A stretch of DNA of 64,000 bases from Agrocybe praecox (Eukaryota; Basidiomycota; Agaricomycetes; Agaricales; Agrocybaceae), in the NCBI GenBank assembly GCA_964017145.1, contig OZ024848.1, positions 1,934,501-1,998,500 of the forward strand, given 5' to 3'. Positions within the stretch are counted from its first letter, which is position 1. Each line of letters opens with the position of its first letter. Below are positions 35,931-49,600 of the stretch, in pieces. The notes beneath the pieces were generated by a model, which ran no database searches, had not been told where the DNA came from, and saw only the letters and a list, made by a program, of their open reading frames with translations. The position numbers and the translations under genes were made by a program.

Positions 35931-38900
35931 ACACTCGAACGCTTCCCAACCATCAACTCGGGCGAAACTACTGCCAGAAACCTTGGGGATATCCGGAAGA
36001 TTCGCACTGTCGATTTTGCCCAAAGTAGCGGGATGCATTGAAGAGAATCCAGCAAAGATGGCTTTCAGTATATTGAAAGCCATCATGGAAGTACGGAAAG
36101 TATGTTATGTTTTGGTAAAATACTAACTTATCCCTTAACTGATGATAAATCTCTTTCTGGCAGGACATCAACGATAACAAAGATGAACTGCAAAGGGTTC
36201 TTGAAGAGACATTAAATTTGCTCAGTACTGTATTCGTGAAAATGGAGGTGTCATCTAATCCACAGAGTGTCGTCAATCAAACAATTGAACAGTACAAGAG
36301 GTGTGCAATCTTTAACCAACTGAATACTTTCCTTTGTCTGATCGCCATCCAGAGAAATCAGTGGGGAATTAGACAGAATAAAGACCCTCAACGACAGCCT
36401 CCACTGGAGTGTATTTCATCAATTTGACTATGAAAACTACAAGGATCAGCTAAAGGGTATTTCCCGAAAAATTGGAGGGGCGACAAGTAGATTCAATGTG
36501 TGTATCTTTATCTTCGTTCCAATTGCCGCTTGATAAATGTTTCAGACTTCTATGGCGGGTACTACTGGGATAATGGTGGACAAATTACACGACAAAAATC
36601 GAGTAAGTATCTGGTCGTCCCTAAAAAAGGGTCTTATTAATGACTAGGACTTTCAGGACCAAGAACTTCGCAGAGACTTACAGCCTTCCGAGATGGCTGA
36701 CCACCGATTTGTCCACGACGGCAAAGGCGCATTGAAGCGTGAAATTTGCTCCAAGGGAACACGCGTCAATATCCTGAATGAAATATCGAAATGGGCCAAC
36801 GATTCCTCCGAAGGCAGTCCGCCTGTCTTCTGGTTAACCGGTCAAGCAGGGTCGGGCAAAACGACCATTGCTTACACCATCACGAAAATATTCACGGAAG
36901 CACGGTCAACCCCTCTGGGAGCCAATTTTCTTTGCTCCCGACAATTTCAAGAAACGCGAGATCTCCAACGCATAGTTCCTACTATCGTCTTTCAGCTCGC
37001 ACGAAATTGCACGGTGTTCGGGGACGCTTTAAAAGCAGTGGACACGACCGACGCTGTACACTCCCACACTGTTGACCAACAAATCGAGAAGTTCCTCTTT
37101 CAACCCTGGAAGGAACGCAAAAGTCAGCATGGCCTACCAGTCTACCTTGTCGTCATTGATGCCCTGGATGAGATTGAGGATACCAAAGGATCTTCGTTTC
37201 TGAAAGAACTTCTGGAGTCGATTCGGGAGAACAAGATCACAGGTCTGAAGTTTCTGGTTACCAGTCGACCAGATCCTGATATCGTGGATCTGTGCAAAAC
37301 GTTTCCGCCAGGTGCTGTTTGTCAGCTTCAAGATGTCCCAATAGAGGATGCAAAGCGCGACATCGGGACATACTTAGACATTGAACTGGAGGCGCTTAGC
37401 GGAACTCCGGAAATGGAGAAATTGAACGAACAGGCTTCGGGGCTTTTCATCTATGCTGCAACAGTGGTGAAGATTCTGAAGCGGCGTAAGCTGGCTCGCA
37501 GTGAGCAGCTCAAGCGACTCGACTCCCTCCTCTCTTCCAATTCATCTGGATTCGGCTCGATCGACCAATTGTACCAGCAGATCATGCGCGACGCATTTTC
37601 AAACCTAGATGACGATGACGATCCTGAACTTCTCTCCGCTCGTCTGAGCATCCTCTATACTTTTCTCTACTCTGTCGAAAGAATATCTCCCTCCATCGCC
37701 GCCAGCCTGCTGAACACTGATATTGAAGTTGCACAAATTGTTCTTGACAATCTCCATGCAGTTCTTTACGTGCGAGACGATCGGGTTTATTGGTATCACT
37801 CTTCCTTTCCCGACTTCATTTTCAATCATACACGCTCAAACTTTGACGTGGGCAACAAGCATTTTGAGTTCTCGTGTAAACCAGCAACTCAACATGGGAT
37901 TTTATCCCGTGCGTGTTTCCGCATTATGCAATCCAAGGAAAATGGATTGCGATTCAACATGGGGAATATAAAATCGTCTTACTTGCTGGACTCTGAACAC
38001 GCTGAAGAGTTGCGTGAGAACGTTGAGAAGAACATAACTCCTATGCTCCGATATTCATGTATCCACTGGGTACATCATTTGTCCTACTCTCTGGACGCAG
38101 AACACGAACATATTTGCGAAGTGCTTTTTGATTTCCTTCGAATTCGCGTTCTGTTCTGGATCGAGGTCATGAACCTACTTGGAAAGAGTGGCGACTGTTC
38201 CTATTTGTTGCAAAATGCGAGGCGCTGTGTATTAAAGGTACCGATGTTTCTTTTTTCATGCATCTTCAACCGATGATATGTTTTTAGATGAACGACAGTG
38301 TAGTTCTTGCAAAAGATCTTCAAGAAGTCAGCAATTTTGCCATACACTTTATTGGCTGCCCAGCAGCTGACTCAACACCACACTTGTACATCTCATCATT
38401 GGCAACATGGCAATCGACTTCGTCTCTATCAAGGTCATGGAAAGATGCATTTTTGGGTATTCCTACGTATAAAAATACGATAAGGATCATGGACTTACCT
38501 TTATTGACGGCGCGAATTGGATTCATCTGGTCTGTCGCATTCTCCATCGATGGCACACAAGTCGTGGCTGCAACGGGCCCCGCTATATTGGTGTTAGACG
38601 CCACTACCGGCCGACAGCAACGTGTGTTGAATGTTAGGCAATGCAGTTATGTCAAATTTTCGAGGGATGGTACGAGACTGGTCGCTCGCTCCCACAGCAG
38701 GGTTCATATATGGGATACATCTACTTACCAACTACTAAAAGAGTTTGATGCCGACCGCGCAACAATCTCAATTGAAGGAGCACAAATTCTGGCCATCAAA
38801 AGATTCATTGATGCAGACTCTCAAGTGCAGGTGCTGGACGTTTCAACAGGCACCATACTGAGCTCGGTGGGGATGCCCTTGACATACGATATTGGGTCAG

Positions 38901-40617
38901 CCGTGTCCTTTTCAAGCGTCGCAAAGAGGTTTTTAATCCAGTTTGACGAATCTGTTCAAATATGGGATATATCGACAGGTTGCACAATGAAAGCACCTAC
39001 ACTTGAACTTAAAGGTCATACTCGCCCTATTCCTTTGGCTGCATTTTCACCTGACGCAAAACATGTTGTGGCATCCTACCTAGATTGCACTGTACAGGTG
39101 TGGGACGCATCAACAGGAAATTCATTGATGGTATTGCGACATAAAAGGCGGGTCCAGGCATTCGACTTCTCATCTGATGGCACACATATCGTGTCTAGTT
39201 CACGGGGAGGACCTCTGCACGTGTGGGACATGACAACAGGCGCAGAATTAAAAGTCTTTACCCCTGTAGACTATGTTCACTCGGTTGCGTTTTCACCGGA
39301 TGGTACACGTATAGTCTCAGGGTCAGAGAGTGGCATAAATGTGTGGTCTTGGGACAGGTCGGCACAAATTTATGACACCCAGGATGTTAAGGGGCCACCT
39401 AGTGCTCCACCAGAGGTCATTATAGATGTTGCAATGACGGTTGACTCCAAGAAAATCTTGTCTGCCACCCCCCACAAAATTCAGATCTGGGATGCAGTAA
39501 CAGGGACCGAGCTAAAAGCAGTATCGAGCCCTTCTGCCATCATACTCTCTGCCAAGATCTCTGGAAAGGGTGAATACATTGTTTCTTGCCTAAAAGATGA
39601 ATCTGTAGTGGTGTGGGATGCAAGAACTGGCGATAAAGTGATTCATTTGAACGGTTCGGTGTGGGCCGAAACTGAACGATTTTATCTCCCTAAGAAACCT
39701 GTTGTTGATTTGTCGAGAAGTGGGGAAAGGATTGCCATTAGTAGAAGGGAACTTCGGACGGTGGAAATATGGAATATACAAACGGGTAAAGAAAGAGAGA
39801 TTGTCATCGAAAATCCTCTATTCTTTCTCTCGTTTTTAACTGAAGAACAATACATCGTGTGCTGCTCGGTACATGGGCCAAGGCACAATGTATGCATCAC
39901 CATCTATAACGCTTTAACAGGTATAACAATCAACTATTATCGCTTATTTTGTCTGTTCTAAGAAACTGCTTGACAGGTGATATAAGCCAGGAGATTTACA
40001 GTCAGATAGCCTGCGACACATCTCCTGAGCCTGTATTTTCAACCAATGGGAAAGAAGTTATAGTTTATTCGCGATTCCCAATAGAACCCGCGGATATCTT
40101 GTTCGAAATTTGGGATATAACATCTGGTCAACTCCTGAATACAGTCAAAGCACCATTGTATACGCATGACAACTTCTATAAAGCAAGGCTCTCTATTGAA
40201 TCGGCCAGTCTCTCAAACGATGGAAAGATGCTTGTCGCGCGTTACGGTGATGGATTTATACGAATTCTTGATGTTCTCGAAGATGGCAAGATAACTGTAA
40301 TTGGCTATTCAGAAGGTCTCAATACAGTCACCTTTTCCAGTGACGATAAACGAGTAGTCTCTGGATCCTGGGACGGATCTGTGCGTGTTTGGGACTTGGA
40401 TAAGGACACAGAGGAGAGTTGGACACTACATAAGGGCGGTTGGATCACTTCTTCCCGAAAACAAGAGCACAGGCTTATGTGGGTTTCTGAATTATTGCGG
40501 GTCATCCAACCACGCAACACTTTGATCATATCGCCTTGGGACCATGGTTCTGTTGACTTCAAAGGGGCTGCATTTGGCGAAGACTGGGAGAAATGTTACA
40601 CTCCTCATAATATATAG
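35815..40617 (+). CDS. NWD2, NACHT-WD40 STAND receptor, 1,492 residues
   Basis: Proposed exons: 35815-36099, 36164-36300, 36353-36497, 36546-36602, 36657-38237, 38288-39920, 39977-40617; stop TAG. Exon borders match NWD1 one for one except for an extra 56-bp intron (39,921-39,976) in the WD40 exon. A short Ser-rich leader and helical domain occupy residues 1-208. NACHT has Walker A GQAGSGKTT at 270-278, Walker B YLVVIDALDE at 371-380 and SRPD near 411, followed by the winged-helix HSSFPDFIFN. WD40 residues 736-1492 have the same total length (757) as in NWD1. Two extra Asp codons lengthen the acidic FSNLDDDDDPE stretch. NACHT residues are nearly the same as in NWD1, whereas WD40 blades differ at many surface-type positions. 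It is closely followed by the second IDP pseudogene segment. Confidence 0.9.
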
Positions 40618-41591
40618 CATTTTCAATGTGTTTCCTTCGAGTTGCTAGGGACAGACTACGTAGAGATATATATTCCAACTTGGCGGTCGAACGTACCCTT
40701 ATGTTACAGTAACCGTGACCATAATCCACCAGTGTTAATCGATTTTAATCATCATCGAACAAACCTTGGGCGACCTTTGAGGATATATTCTAATATTGTC
40801 AATGTCCCTTCCGGACTCACACAGAAAATCTTGCTGCACCTACAGTAGTATGACTCTCGTTTAAATTAGTACATGTAAGAACCTGAAGTAATCAAGGTTA
40901 GGAAGAAAAAAAACAGGTGAAAGCTCCAGATGTGTGAAGATGCGGATGCACGGAACCGAAAGGAACTTGGAAGGAGGAACGACATTCGGATTCCACCCTC
41001 CACTTTACCTCTGCTATAAATACCCATACATATATGAGACCCAATTGCTTTCCCATGAGCGTGGAAGACGTATACGCTCCTCGAAACGGTAGTGTATACT
41101 AGAACATCTCCTGGTCAATGCAGCACGCGCGCGGACGCCAGAAACGACAGAAATAACAAGGTATGCATTTGAAAAGCTACAAGATGAGTACTCTGTCGCC
41201 CGAGTAATTAAAAACAACAACATCATAAGAAACACACACAGGACATCCCTCCACCCTAAATCGGATACCGATATATCATATACAATACACTTTCGTTTGT
41301 CGCATTTCACGGCGACTCAGTTTGTACAGGTTGCCAGGAGCAGGCGAATGAGGTTTCGTCAAACGTGTTGAGCATTTAGGCAATCAGTTCCCGGATAAAT
41401 AGATGGCGATAGGTCAGTCGGTCTGTCCATGCCGTGCCGAGTAAATCCCCCTGCTTCTTGGAGCATTGGCAAAGAGGAAGGATAGGAAGGGGGAAAAAGA
41501 CAAGAAAAGAATCACAACGAATGATCGAAGATAAGACCAAAGATACAAAAAAAAGGGGAAATTAGAGAGGAAAGAAAGCAGGAAAGGGGCT
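40618..41591. other. Spacer between NWD2 and IDP pseudogene 2
   Basis: No gene. 40,780-41,591 matches 23,530-24,400 after NWD1; the first 150 bp differ from that copy. Confidence 0.6.
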
Positions 41592-43100
41592 TCAAAATTT
41601 AGCAGTTGCACTTGCTGCGAGCTTCTGTCGCAGCTTGGCCTAGAGGAACGGGAATTATCAGCGTTGTGATTATGGGGAGACAGATGGGAAAGGGGTGAGC
41701 GTACATTAACTGCATCCATATGCGCGTCAGTGATAACCCAGTGCTCCCTCTTCATGTTCTTTCCGTGGATGGCAAGCGCCAAATCCTTGGTCATGATCCC
41801 ATCTTTGTCGATGACCTCAATGCAAGCGGTCTCCAAGTTCGAAGCGAACTTGCGGAGGGGCTCGTTGTCATCGAGCGTGGCGCGGTGCAACAGGCCACGA
41901 GTCCACACAAAGATGGAGGCGACAGGGTTGGTGCTAGTCTCCTTTCCCTTCTGCTATTCACAGTAATGCCTGGTGACAGTTCCGTGGGCGGCCTCACTCT
42001 CGATAACCTGGCCATCGAGGGTGATGAGTTCGGAGGTCATCATTCCAAAACTTCCGAATCCTTGGGCGAGGATGCCGCTCTGCACATCACCGTCGTAGTT
42101 CTTGCATGCCCAGACGAAGCCTCCGGACGACTTGACAGCTTGAGCGACCATGTCATCGATGAGACGGTGCTCGTAGTAGATCCCAGCAGCCTCGAATTAG
42201 GACTTGTATTGACTACATAGAAGAAAATATTTAGAACAGGTTTGTATTGAACATACTCGCGTACTTACGTGTCGTAGATTTCTTGGAATATGTCCTTAAG
42301 CGACTGTCGTATTTCTTCAAGATCGTGTTATTGGTCTACACAAACTGGACACAAAAATAATGTTAAGACTTTAATCAGGCCAGATGTATGAGCACCCACC
42401 AGGGACATTTGCTTAGTCAAGGCCATCTTGAAGGAGGAGTGGGCGAAACCAATGATTGACTGCAAACGATGAGCATGTTTTCCGATACCTGGAGAATCAG
42501 AGAGAGTATACCTCACCAGTGTTGTACATGGACACGGCGACACCAGATCCCTTGAAATCATACACATCCGTAACAGTGGCAGAAGCGCCGTCAGCGGCAG
42601 TATAAACCAATTGCAATTTTCCTGGATCGGAAGCGACGTAGTCTGTCGAGCGGTACTATAAATAGATATTAGCGAAACCGCGAGGATAATAACAAGCACA
42701 GGAACGTACCTGGTCACCGAAAGCGTGTCTGCCAATGATGATAGGTTTGACCCATCCCGGGATAGGCTTGGGGATTTTGGGAAAGGATAATGGGTTCACG
42801 GAACACAGTTCCTCCAAGAATGTTACGGATCTGAGAAGAAAAGGTTGAATTTTGGAATGAATGAGAAAGAGAGCAGTACGACATACAGTTCCGTTTGGAT
42901 ACCTCCACATTCCCTTCAAGTCGAACTCCTTCACACGAGCTTCGTCAGGGGTGATGGTTGCACATTTAATGCCGACTTTATGTTCTGAAATGGCGTTGGC
43001 AGCGTCTACGGTAAGTTGATCGTCGGTCTAGGAGTCCATGAACACTGTTTAGGTGCTCCTGTTACAGCGACGGAGCATATCTGCTCTCTGTACTCCAATC
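41592..43100 (-). pseudogene. IDP1: NADP-dependent isocitrate dehydrogenase, broken copy 2
   Basis: Minus-strand exons from [20 protein letters not shown] (43,025) through [51 protein letters not shown] and [18 protein letters not shown] to a last exon ending AKF-stop at 41,592. The first coding exon is missing: similarity stops at 43,100, where an unrelated dispersed repeat begins. There is a stop in place of Tyr after HYCE near 41,957, and exon borders have decayed. Positions broken in copy 1 (the Trp before [10 protein letters not shown] and the [10 protein letters not shown] region) are intact here, so each copy was disabled separately after duplication. Confidence 0.92.
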
Positions 43101-43620
43101 GTTTCGGGTGTCTCGTCTGCTTCGGAGACTGTCCCCGGTGAAGGGGATGCTGATGTTGGATCTACGACTTTGTCGAGGTCTGCGTCACTGAAGTGGACTT
43201 CTGGATGGAAGGCGGGAGGAGGTGCTAGTGGGGGTGCAACTACGTCTGGAACGAGCACACCGAGCTCGATCAGGTGGAACTCGATGCTGGGCTCGTTTAG
43301 GAGGTTGAGCTTGAGGTTGGTATAGTCTTGGACTCTTTCACCGTTGTTGGTCCCTGAGTGTGTGTTTTTTGCGTGCGTTGTTCGTCATCGTTGTTCACTG
43401 GCACCTGCTGTCGCGTTCATGACTGACTCTCGATGCCAATTTGTATTTTTTGTCAACGCTCCCATCTGTCGGCTGTCGTATGCATGGCCTGGCTTCTCTA
43501 TTCATTGATCGTCCCTCCGCCTCTCCCTCCCTTTGTTTACTTTCATCAATAACTACCCTCGCTCTCCATTCCGCGACGTAGTGTTTGCCTTCTTTCTTCT
43601 TTTTTCTGCCCTTATCGTGT
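43101..43620. repeat. Dispersed repeat starting TTTCGGGTGTCTCGTC, copy 2
   Basis: Matches 31,127-31,700. Its left border lies directly at the point where IDP copy 2 is cut. The minus strand reads IELGVLVPDVV and DADLDKVVDPTSASPSPG. Confidence 0.75.
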
Positions 43621-43659
43621 TCACCCTTTAGCTTTAATACGGGTCTTCGTTTACTACTC

Positions 43660-44445
43660 ATTGAGCTTGAGGGTGACCCTGACCCCCCACCACCCAGCGT
43701 CCCAATATCCCCCTCCGCCTCCTAGCCACATCATCCGCATCCGCAAGCAGCCTCTTCTCCATATCCCTCACCCCAATAAACACCAGCCCGGGATGCGTAG
43801 GCGGCAGCACATACGTCGCGATCCAATCCGGGGACTCCCAGATGAGTTCTTCAGGTTCGGACACCATGCCTTCGTTGTTCGTTCCCGAGGGACTTTGTGT
43901 TGTTGTGATGAGGAGCGTTATGATAATAAAGAGTAGCTAGGAGAAGAGGGGCTGGCCAAGCAGTAAACCAAGCCTCCTCAATATCCCCACTCGAATGCCC
44001 AAGTTCAAGCTACACGATTTTCTCCCGATGCACCTCGAAGAACCTCCTGAACACATTATCGGAGTACCCAAAGTCGGGAGAGAGCACAGAGAAGTGCATC
44101 AGCTGGGGCATGTCCCAGGTAGAGAGGACTGTGAACGTTGCGTTGCCCAGGGTCACTTTCAGCGAGCGCAGAGCTGGGAGACGGGTATATGTGAAGCCGT
44201 CGATGGCGAGGAGATACTGCCTTTGCCAAGTTTGAGTTAGAGTCCGATGAGAGTGGACAGTGTGATGAAAGCAAGTCCGTTGACGCATTTGTCTGCTGAT
44301 CTTGTTGGGTCTTCTTTAGGTTCGTCATCGTCGTCGTCGGAAACAGCATCACTCGCCTCACCCTCCCTGGGTTTCTTCAGCGCGCGAGCAGGGTATGGAG
44401 GAGTGCATTGGCGGTGAGCAGGCCGTCGTTGTTGATCCGAGGCAA
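43660..44445 (-). pseudogene. F-box/LRR-like protein, C-terminal part, broken
   Basis: Minus strand: LRINNDGLLTANALLHTLL near 44,440-44,380, an acidic linker, then LPALRSLKVTLGNATFTVL, STWDMPQLMHFSVLSPDFG and NVFRRFFEVHREKIV (44,190-44,015). A TAG stop follows, with LELGHSSGDIEE still readable in frame after it. A shifted frame gives ELIWESPDWIATYVLPPTHP and GVRDMEKRLLADADD (43,850-43,730). These phrases fit the conserved C-terminal half of Agaricomycete F-box-like LRR proteins, which act as SCF substrate adaptors. The stop, a frame shift before LSSHCP and loss of the N-terminus mark it as non-functional. Confidence 0.7.
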
Positions 44446-47400
44446 AGTTGTTGACGCGTTATTTGGCCACGGCGCCCGCGCCGACCGTTCCGAGCACCAC
44501 CATTTTTTCTCCTCACCGCACGCGTCTCTGAAGATCTGACTTCTCACCTCCCGCTTTTGATGCCATCTCTTCTATCTGCGTCCAGTAAAATCTCGAGGCT
44601 AAAATCAACCTGTGAGTGCAGTGCTTGCGCCGACTCCGTTCTCTGTTAAGTTGAAGCTCAACTGAATGTTTTCGTATGGGTACACTTGTACACTTGGATT
44701 GGATTGAATACACAATGTAGTATTTTAATTGGTGCGTATATGCGATAATCTTTCTTTTCCACGAATTCTAAATTTGAGAAACCGAGCTCGCTCATATATC
44801 CTACGTTGAAACTCTACGAACAATGTTGGAGACGCTCGAAAACCATTCCTCAACATCTATTCCGTGTATTGGCGACGTATTCTGCTTTTCTATCCCATTC
44901 CTCGTCGCTCTTATCTGACGAATAACGTTCTTGTCCCTCTACTGGTCAATCAGCTCTGTTCTCGAACCGAAACCCATTTGCCCTAGGAATTACAACCCAT
45001 TCCAACTCAATGAATACCCGTTTCTACGACAGCCGCGATACCGGTGATGTTTATTATTTTCTCAGCGAATACACTTGTTCAGCCAGACATATCAATGGTC
45101 AACTACCGACTATTCCTGCCGCCGCATCCTGCGCTTTTTCATCCATCTCGCTTCACGACTGTGTGCTCCATTAATTTTGTGCATTTTCCTCGAGTTTCAG
45201 GCCTCCCTCCTTCCCCTTTGATATCACTCATACCATCTCTCCTCTTTTTTGTCGCGTGAATTTTGGGTCTGCTCTTTGTGTTTTCGCCCTCACGACAGGG
45301 GTATAAATCGACGACAGCGCAGTTCATGTATTAAACTTATAGACACGCCGGTATCATCCAAGCTCGTTATTTTCACACTACTGGGTGCATCTATCCCGAT
45401 CTGCGTTGACTTCGCGGGTTAAATGAAGTACATAAAATCAAATTTTCATTTTATTGTATGGGGCGCATCTCAATTGTATTAGGGGATACTAAATATGACA
45501 CCTTTTCTCTCTACTACGCGTTATCTATCACGGGAACCACACTCGTTCGTCTATTCCTCGCTGAAATTCTGTGAACAATCCTGGTGACGCTCAACGCCGC
45601 TCCTTCGTCCATATCCTCTTCCCCCCACACAGAATGTCCGCTCTGTAACGCTGGATAATTCACGCACATCTTTTCTGCCTTTCTGTTCTGAGTTATTCCC
45701 AGTCGCTCATCTCCAACACTCCCGTCCGCTTCTGATGCTTTTTCTTGTTCGCTCTTTACCGATGCCTATCGTCACTGTCTATTCAAGTTCAGCTATAAGA
45801 AGCCACACAACCGGCCAGAAACGAAGTGTTCCTTAAACGTATGTCACGAATGGGCTCGTCAAGCATAGTGTGGTGGGTTGAAAAGAATGAAATAACGGTG
45901 AACCATAAAATAATTTACAGTTATGGGGCCGTAAGCCTATTAAAAAAAGAAAGAAAGAAACGAAAACAAGAGTTGCATGGAGGGTTTCACAGTAGGTTGA
46001 TTTTTGGTGTGTTTTTGGGTTGATTTTTGGAAAACAGATTCGAAAAACCGCATCAAAAATGTGTCAAAAATGGCTGAGAAACCCAGCTGTGAAACACCCT
46101 AATGACGATAAGACCTTTGCTCTGTTCATCCAGCTTGGTTGTCGTACCGGGCCGACTTGTTCTAAGAATCTCAACCAACCCAACTTCATAAATGGCTATA
46201 ACGAATCCCACAAGTACGGTGACGTCTACCGTTTTCTAAACGGATACGCTCGTCCAACCTGACGCTGTTGAACCACGAAAACATTTTCTGGAGGCCTCAT
46301 CGATGATCACCTGTCGACTATCCCTGCATTTTCTGGTCCAGCTCGCATCTGATTCTTTTGCCTCAATTATCGTCTGCTATCTTGCTCGACTTCCAGGTCT
46401 CTTTTTTGTATCTGATAGCACCGTCGGTGTTCCTCTGCATCTTAACGCGTGACTCTAGAACTTGCTCTTTGCATTAATTGACGTGGCAAGTCGGAGTAAA
46501 AGCAAACATTTATTTCTCGATTATTCGAATTAACGGTTTACCTGATGAAAATGGTTTCGTCGTCGCGCTGTCAGGATGAATCCTGCGAAACCGTGAACAC
46601 GATGTTGAAGACCTTTGTCGATCTGGGAATAGCTATATCGTTACGGGTATGTCAAATGACGGCTATTAGTTTCATACGCACCGCACTGCGCAGTGGAAAC
46701 TCAAATCCACGTCGTCGTTCTCGCTGCAGCATAAAATCAAAGTAAGCTTCTAGAGAAAGTTTGAATCTATTCAGTTCAGACGTACTACCACGAATGAATC
46801 GAGTGCTATGGAAAACCATGATCCAGACAGAAATACAGACATGCATTTTCCAACTCATGCAAACAGTATCTTTAGAACTATCGCGCCCAAACGATGAAAC
46901 ACACCGTCGGTCGTCTTAATGACGCTTGGAGTCGATTTAGAAGAATCAAGGTGGGTAAACGAATTCCCACAGGTCACTGCGAGTTTTTATGCCAAGTTCA
47001 CTCGAAATGCCTTACTTATTCTCGGTTGGTGTGGCGTGCCGAGTTCCCACGGATTTCAGATCAACCACAAACCAGACCTGTGATTTGATCGCTTCACACA
47101 TTTCTTTCCCGATGCTTACTAGTTTAGACCAACGATTTTGTTACTTGCAGCAGACAGATTTGGAGTGCGGTTAATATCTGGAACACACCGACGTATGTGT
47201 TTTCTCATATCATTACCTCCCTTTATTGATCAAACATGAAGTGACGCGAGCTAATTACTCCGCACTCTCAGTGAACTGTCAGCAGCGCTCAAGCTTGGCG
47301 CTTAACCGCTCAACAACCACACCGCCGATCCCATCCTATACCTTCCCTCCAACTATACACTCTCCCTCCAGTCATAGTCGTAGGCTCGACTTGGACGTTG

Positions 47401-49600
47401 GCGTTTTACGGGTACTCTCGACTTCGAACGACAAATTCCTGAGCATTCACGATAATTTAATGATGCCTCCCCGAGCTTTGCTCATAGCGTCATTTACTCG
47501 AAACATCAACGACGAGCGTTAGAAGGCATCGATCTATGCATTCGTTCTCCTGTGCATCGTTGTGGCTGCTCAAATACCCAATCACGACTTTGAAGGCTCT
47601 CCCGACGGATGATGTACTTGCGTCGTCTGTTCATGCGGTCGTTCCCAAGGGCACATTCACATACCGCGTCTAGTTAGCACGTACGTTAGTAAAATTGAGG
47701 GGTGCCGGTGAGCCAGGTTATTATATGCGCTTTACACCAATAACTGACGTTCTCTGTGGCCGTACAGACGTCCATTCCCATTACCACCGGCACTATTTAT
47801 ACGGACTGTCGTCAAAAAATGGGTGTAGGTACAGTCTACCCCAGACTAGACAATGTGGATGGGATGCACCCATTGTTGCCGCCAACCTCGGAGTCTATGC
47901 CTTCCTGGACTGCGTAAGATTTGAAGGCAGAGCTCCAGATAACGAGCGCGAATAAAGGGCGTCTGCTTTCCTCCTCGTTGCAGCAGCATAGAAGTTTGTG
48001 GAGGTCGACGTGATATGTATTATTTTTCATATTTCTTCATTTTCTTGCATAGATCTTCGACACTCGAGGATAGATTCTCTGTTCTCCAGGATCTCTTCAC
48101 ATTCTTGCTGTATTCATTGCACGCACATGCACCGTTCCCCCTTTCTGTCTGCTTCTCCGACATCGAGCTAACCTATTCATTACTCTTTATATTCCAGTAG
48201 CAGATTCTTCCAACAAAGTCAAAGACGTATATATGAGATCTTGTCGCAACCGTAATCCTCAGCTATACCAGCAGACATCCTACCTTGAGGTACGCAGCGA
48301 TCCATATACGTTGAGTCTTTGATTTACATGTCTTCCAGAGGCTCCATATCTCTTGTGCTCGCTCCTGCCATGAATACCCTCAACACTTACAGTATCTTCC
48401 TAACGAAGACGTCCCGCTATACGCGAGCACCGTGAGTCCTTTACTTATATCTGATTCTGTTCGTCTCATGAGTTCAATTTTTAGTATTGAACATTGGCTA
48501 TTCCTTTGGTATTTCTCCGCACCTATTTAAATCTTTCTTCCTAACGTGACCGTCTAGTTCGCGGGTTGTCAATCGTCCAAATCAACGAAAGAGAAAGTAT
48601 GCTCCCTGGGCTGCCGTTTGTAGGTTCCAGAAATTTATTGGTACGCCCGTCCCTTTGCTCTTTGATTTCAGTGACTTGTTGGTACCCAGTATTCGAGAAC
48701 AATCTCGATGCAAACTATGCATTATTGTCAGAGGATACAGTTACTTGCACGTTTCTTTTTTTCTCTTTCTTTTCACTATGTACATTCGTGGACATATGTC
48801 CGTCCGTCATCGTGACGTTCTTGTTATCTCTCAGGTTGCTTCTAGACACCTATATTTCTTTTTGGTATCTGCTTGATGCCTTCCTGCGGCTGTTCGTGTT
48901 TTGTGTTTCATCGATGCTTCGTCCAGTCTGCGCGACGTTGAGCAAGGCTAGCTCCATCCCACAGTTTGAACCATCAAGAAACCTCGGACCAGACGTGGCA
49001 TCATTGGGTCGGGGCGGTTTAACATGAAGAGGGGGTCTACTCTGGACATCGTGCAAGCGCAGATACACAAAAACGTGACTCATGGATTGCACAAGGGTTG
49101 GAGGAAAGTATTTGCGGAAGAGGGGTATGTGCCAATTGGGTGTGACTTATGGCTTATGTCGTTTTTCGGCTTCTCTATTTATACAATATATGCCTCATGC
49201 TATATGTAAAATGCGTATAAGCAGGTTAAATTAAATTTGCCTTACTCATTGTGCAGCCTTACAGGAATGAACGAACGGAGAAAACAATCGTGGGAATACG
49301 GTACCTGGGAAGTCCCTCCTACGTGCCAATGAATTTCTGCTTTGATCTTTGGGAAGGTCTGTTGCTCAAATTTTGGGACCATTAAATTCCAAAAAGTCCT
49401 ACGCTGAATTCCCTTATTTCGTGCATAACATGTCCAATTTCCCCTCTTCCAACACAAAATCAAGCCGACGACAACATTTTATACGAATACACGACATCAA
49501 TATACTACTCTGTCTAATTCTGTATTAACGGTCGATGAACCCATGAGCAGTGAAAAATATTTCGACTGAAACCATTCATTCTGGATGATATATTCCCTTT
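44446..49600. other. Five-kilobase stretch of decayed repeats, no intact gene
   Basis: No intact gene. Partly similar units can be seen: GAACAATGTTGGAGACGCTC (44,820) against GAACAATCCTGGTGACGCTC (45,572), and stretches encoding TGDVYYFLSEY-like (45,040) and YGDVYRFLNGY-like (46,215) peptides. These may be remains of a gene or element duplicated in tandem and decayed beyond recognition. 48,000-49,200 shows intron-like GT..AG spacing but no readable protein. Confidence 0.4.
45982..46099. mobile_element. Possible 118-bp MITE
   Basis: The left end GGGTTTCACAG is the inverse of the right end CTGTGAAACACCC apart from a 2-base gap, and the inverted similarity extends inwards (GATTTTTGG against CAAAAATGG). 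No clear target duplication was found, so it could be a chance palindrome or an old element. Confidence 0.4.
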
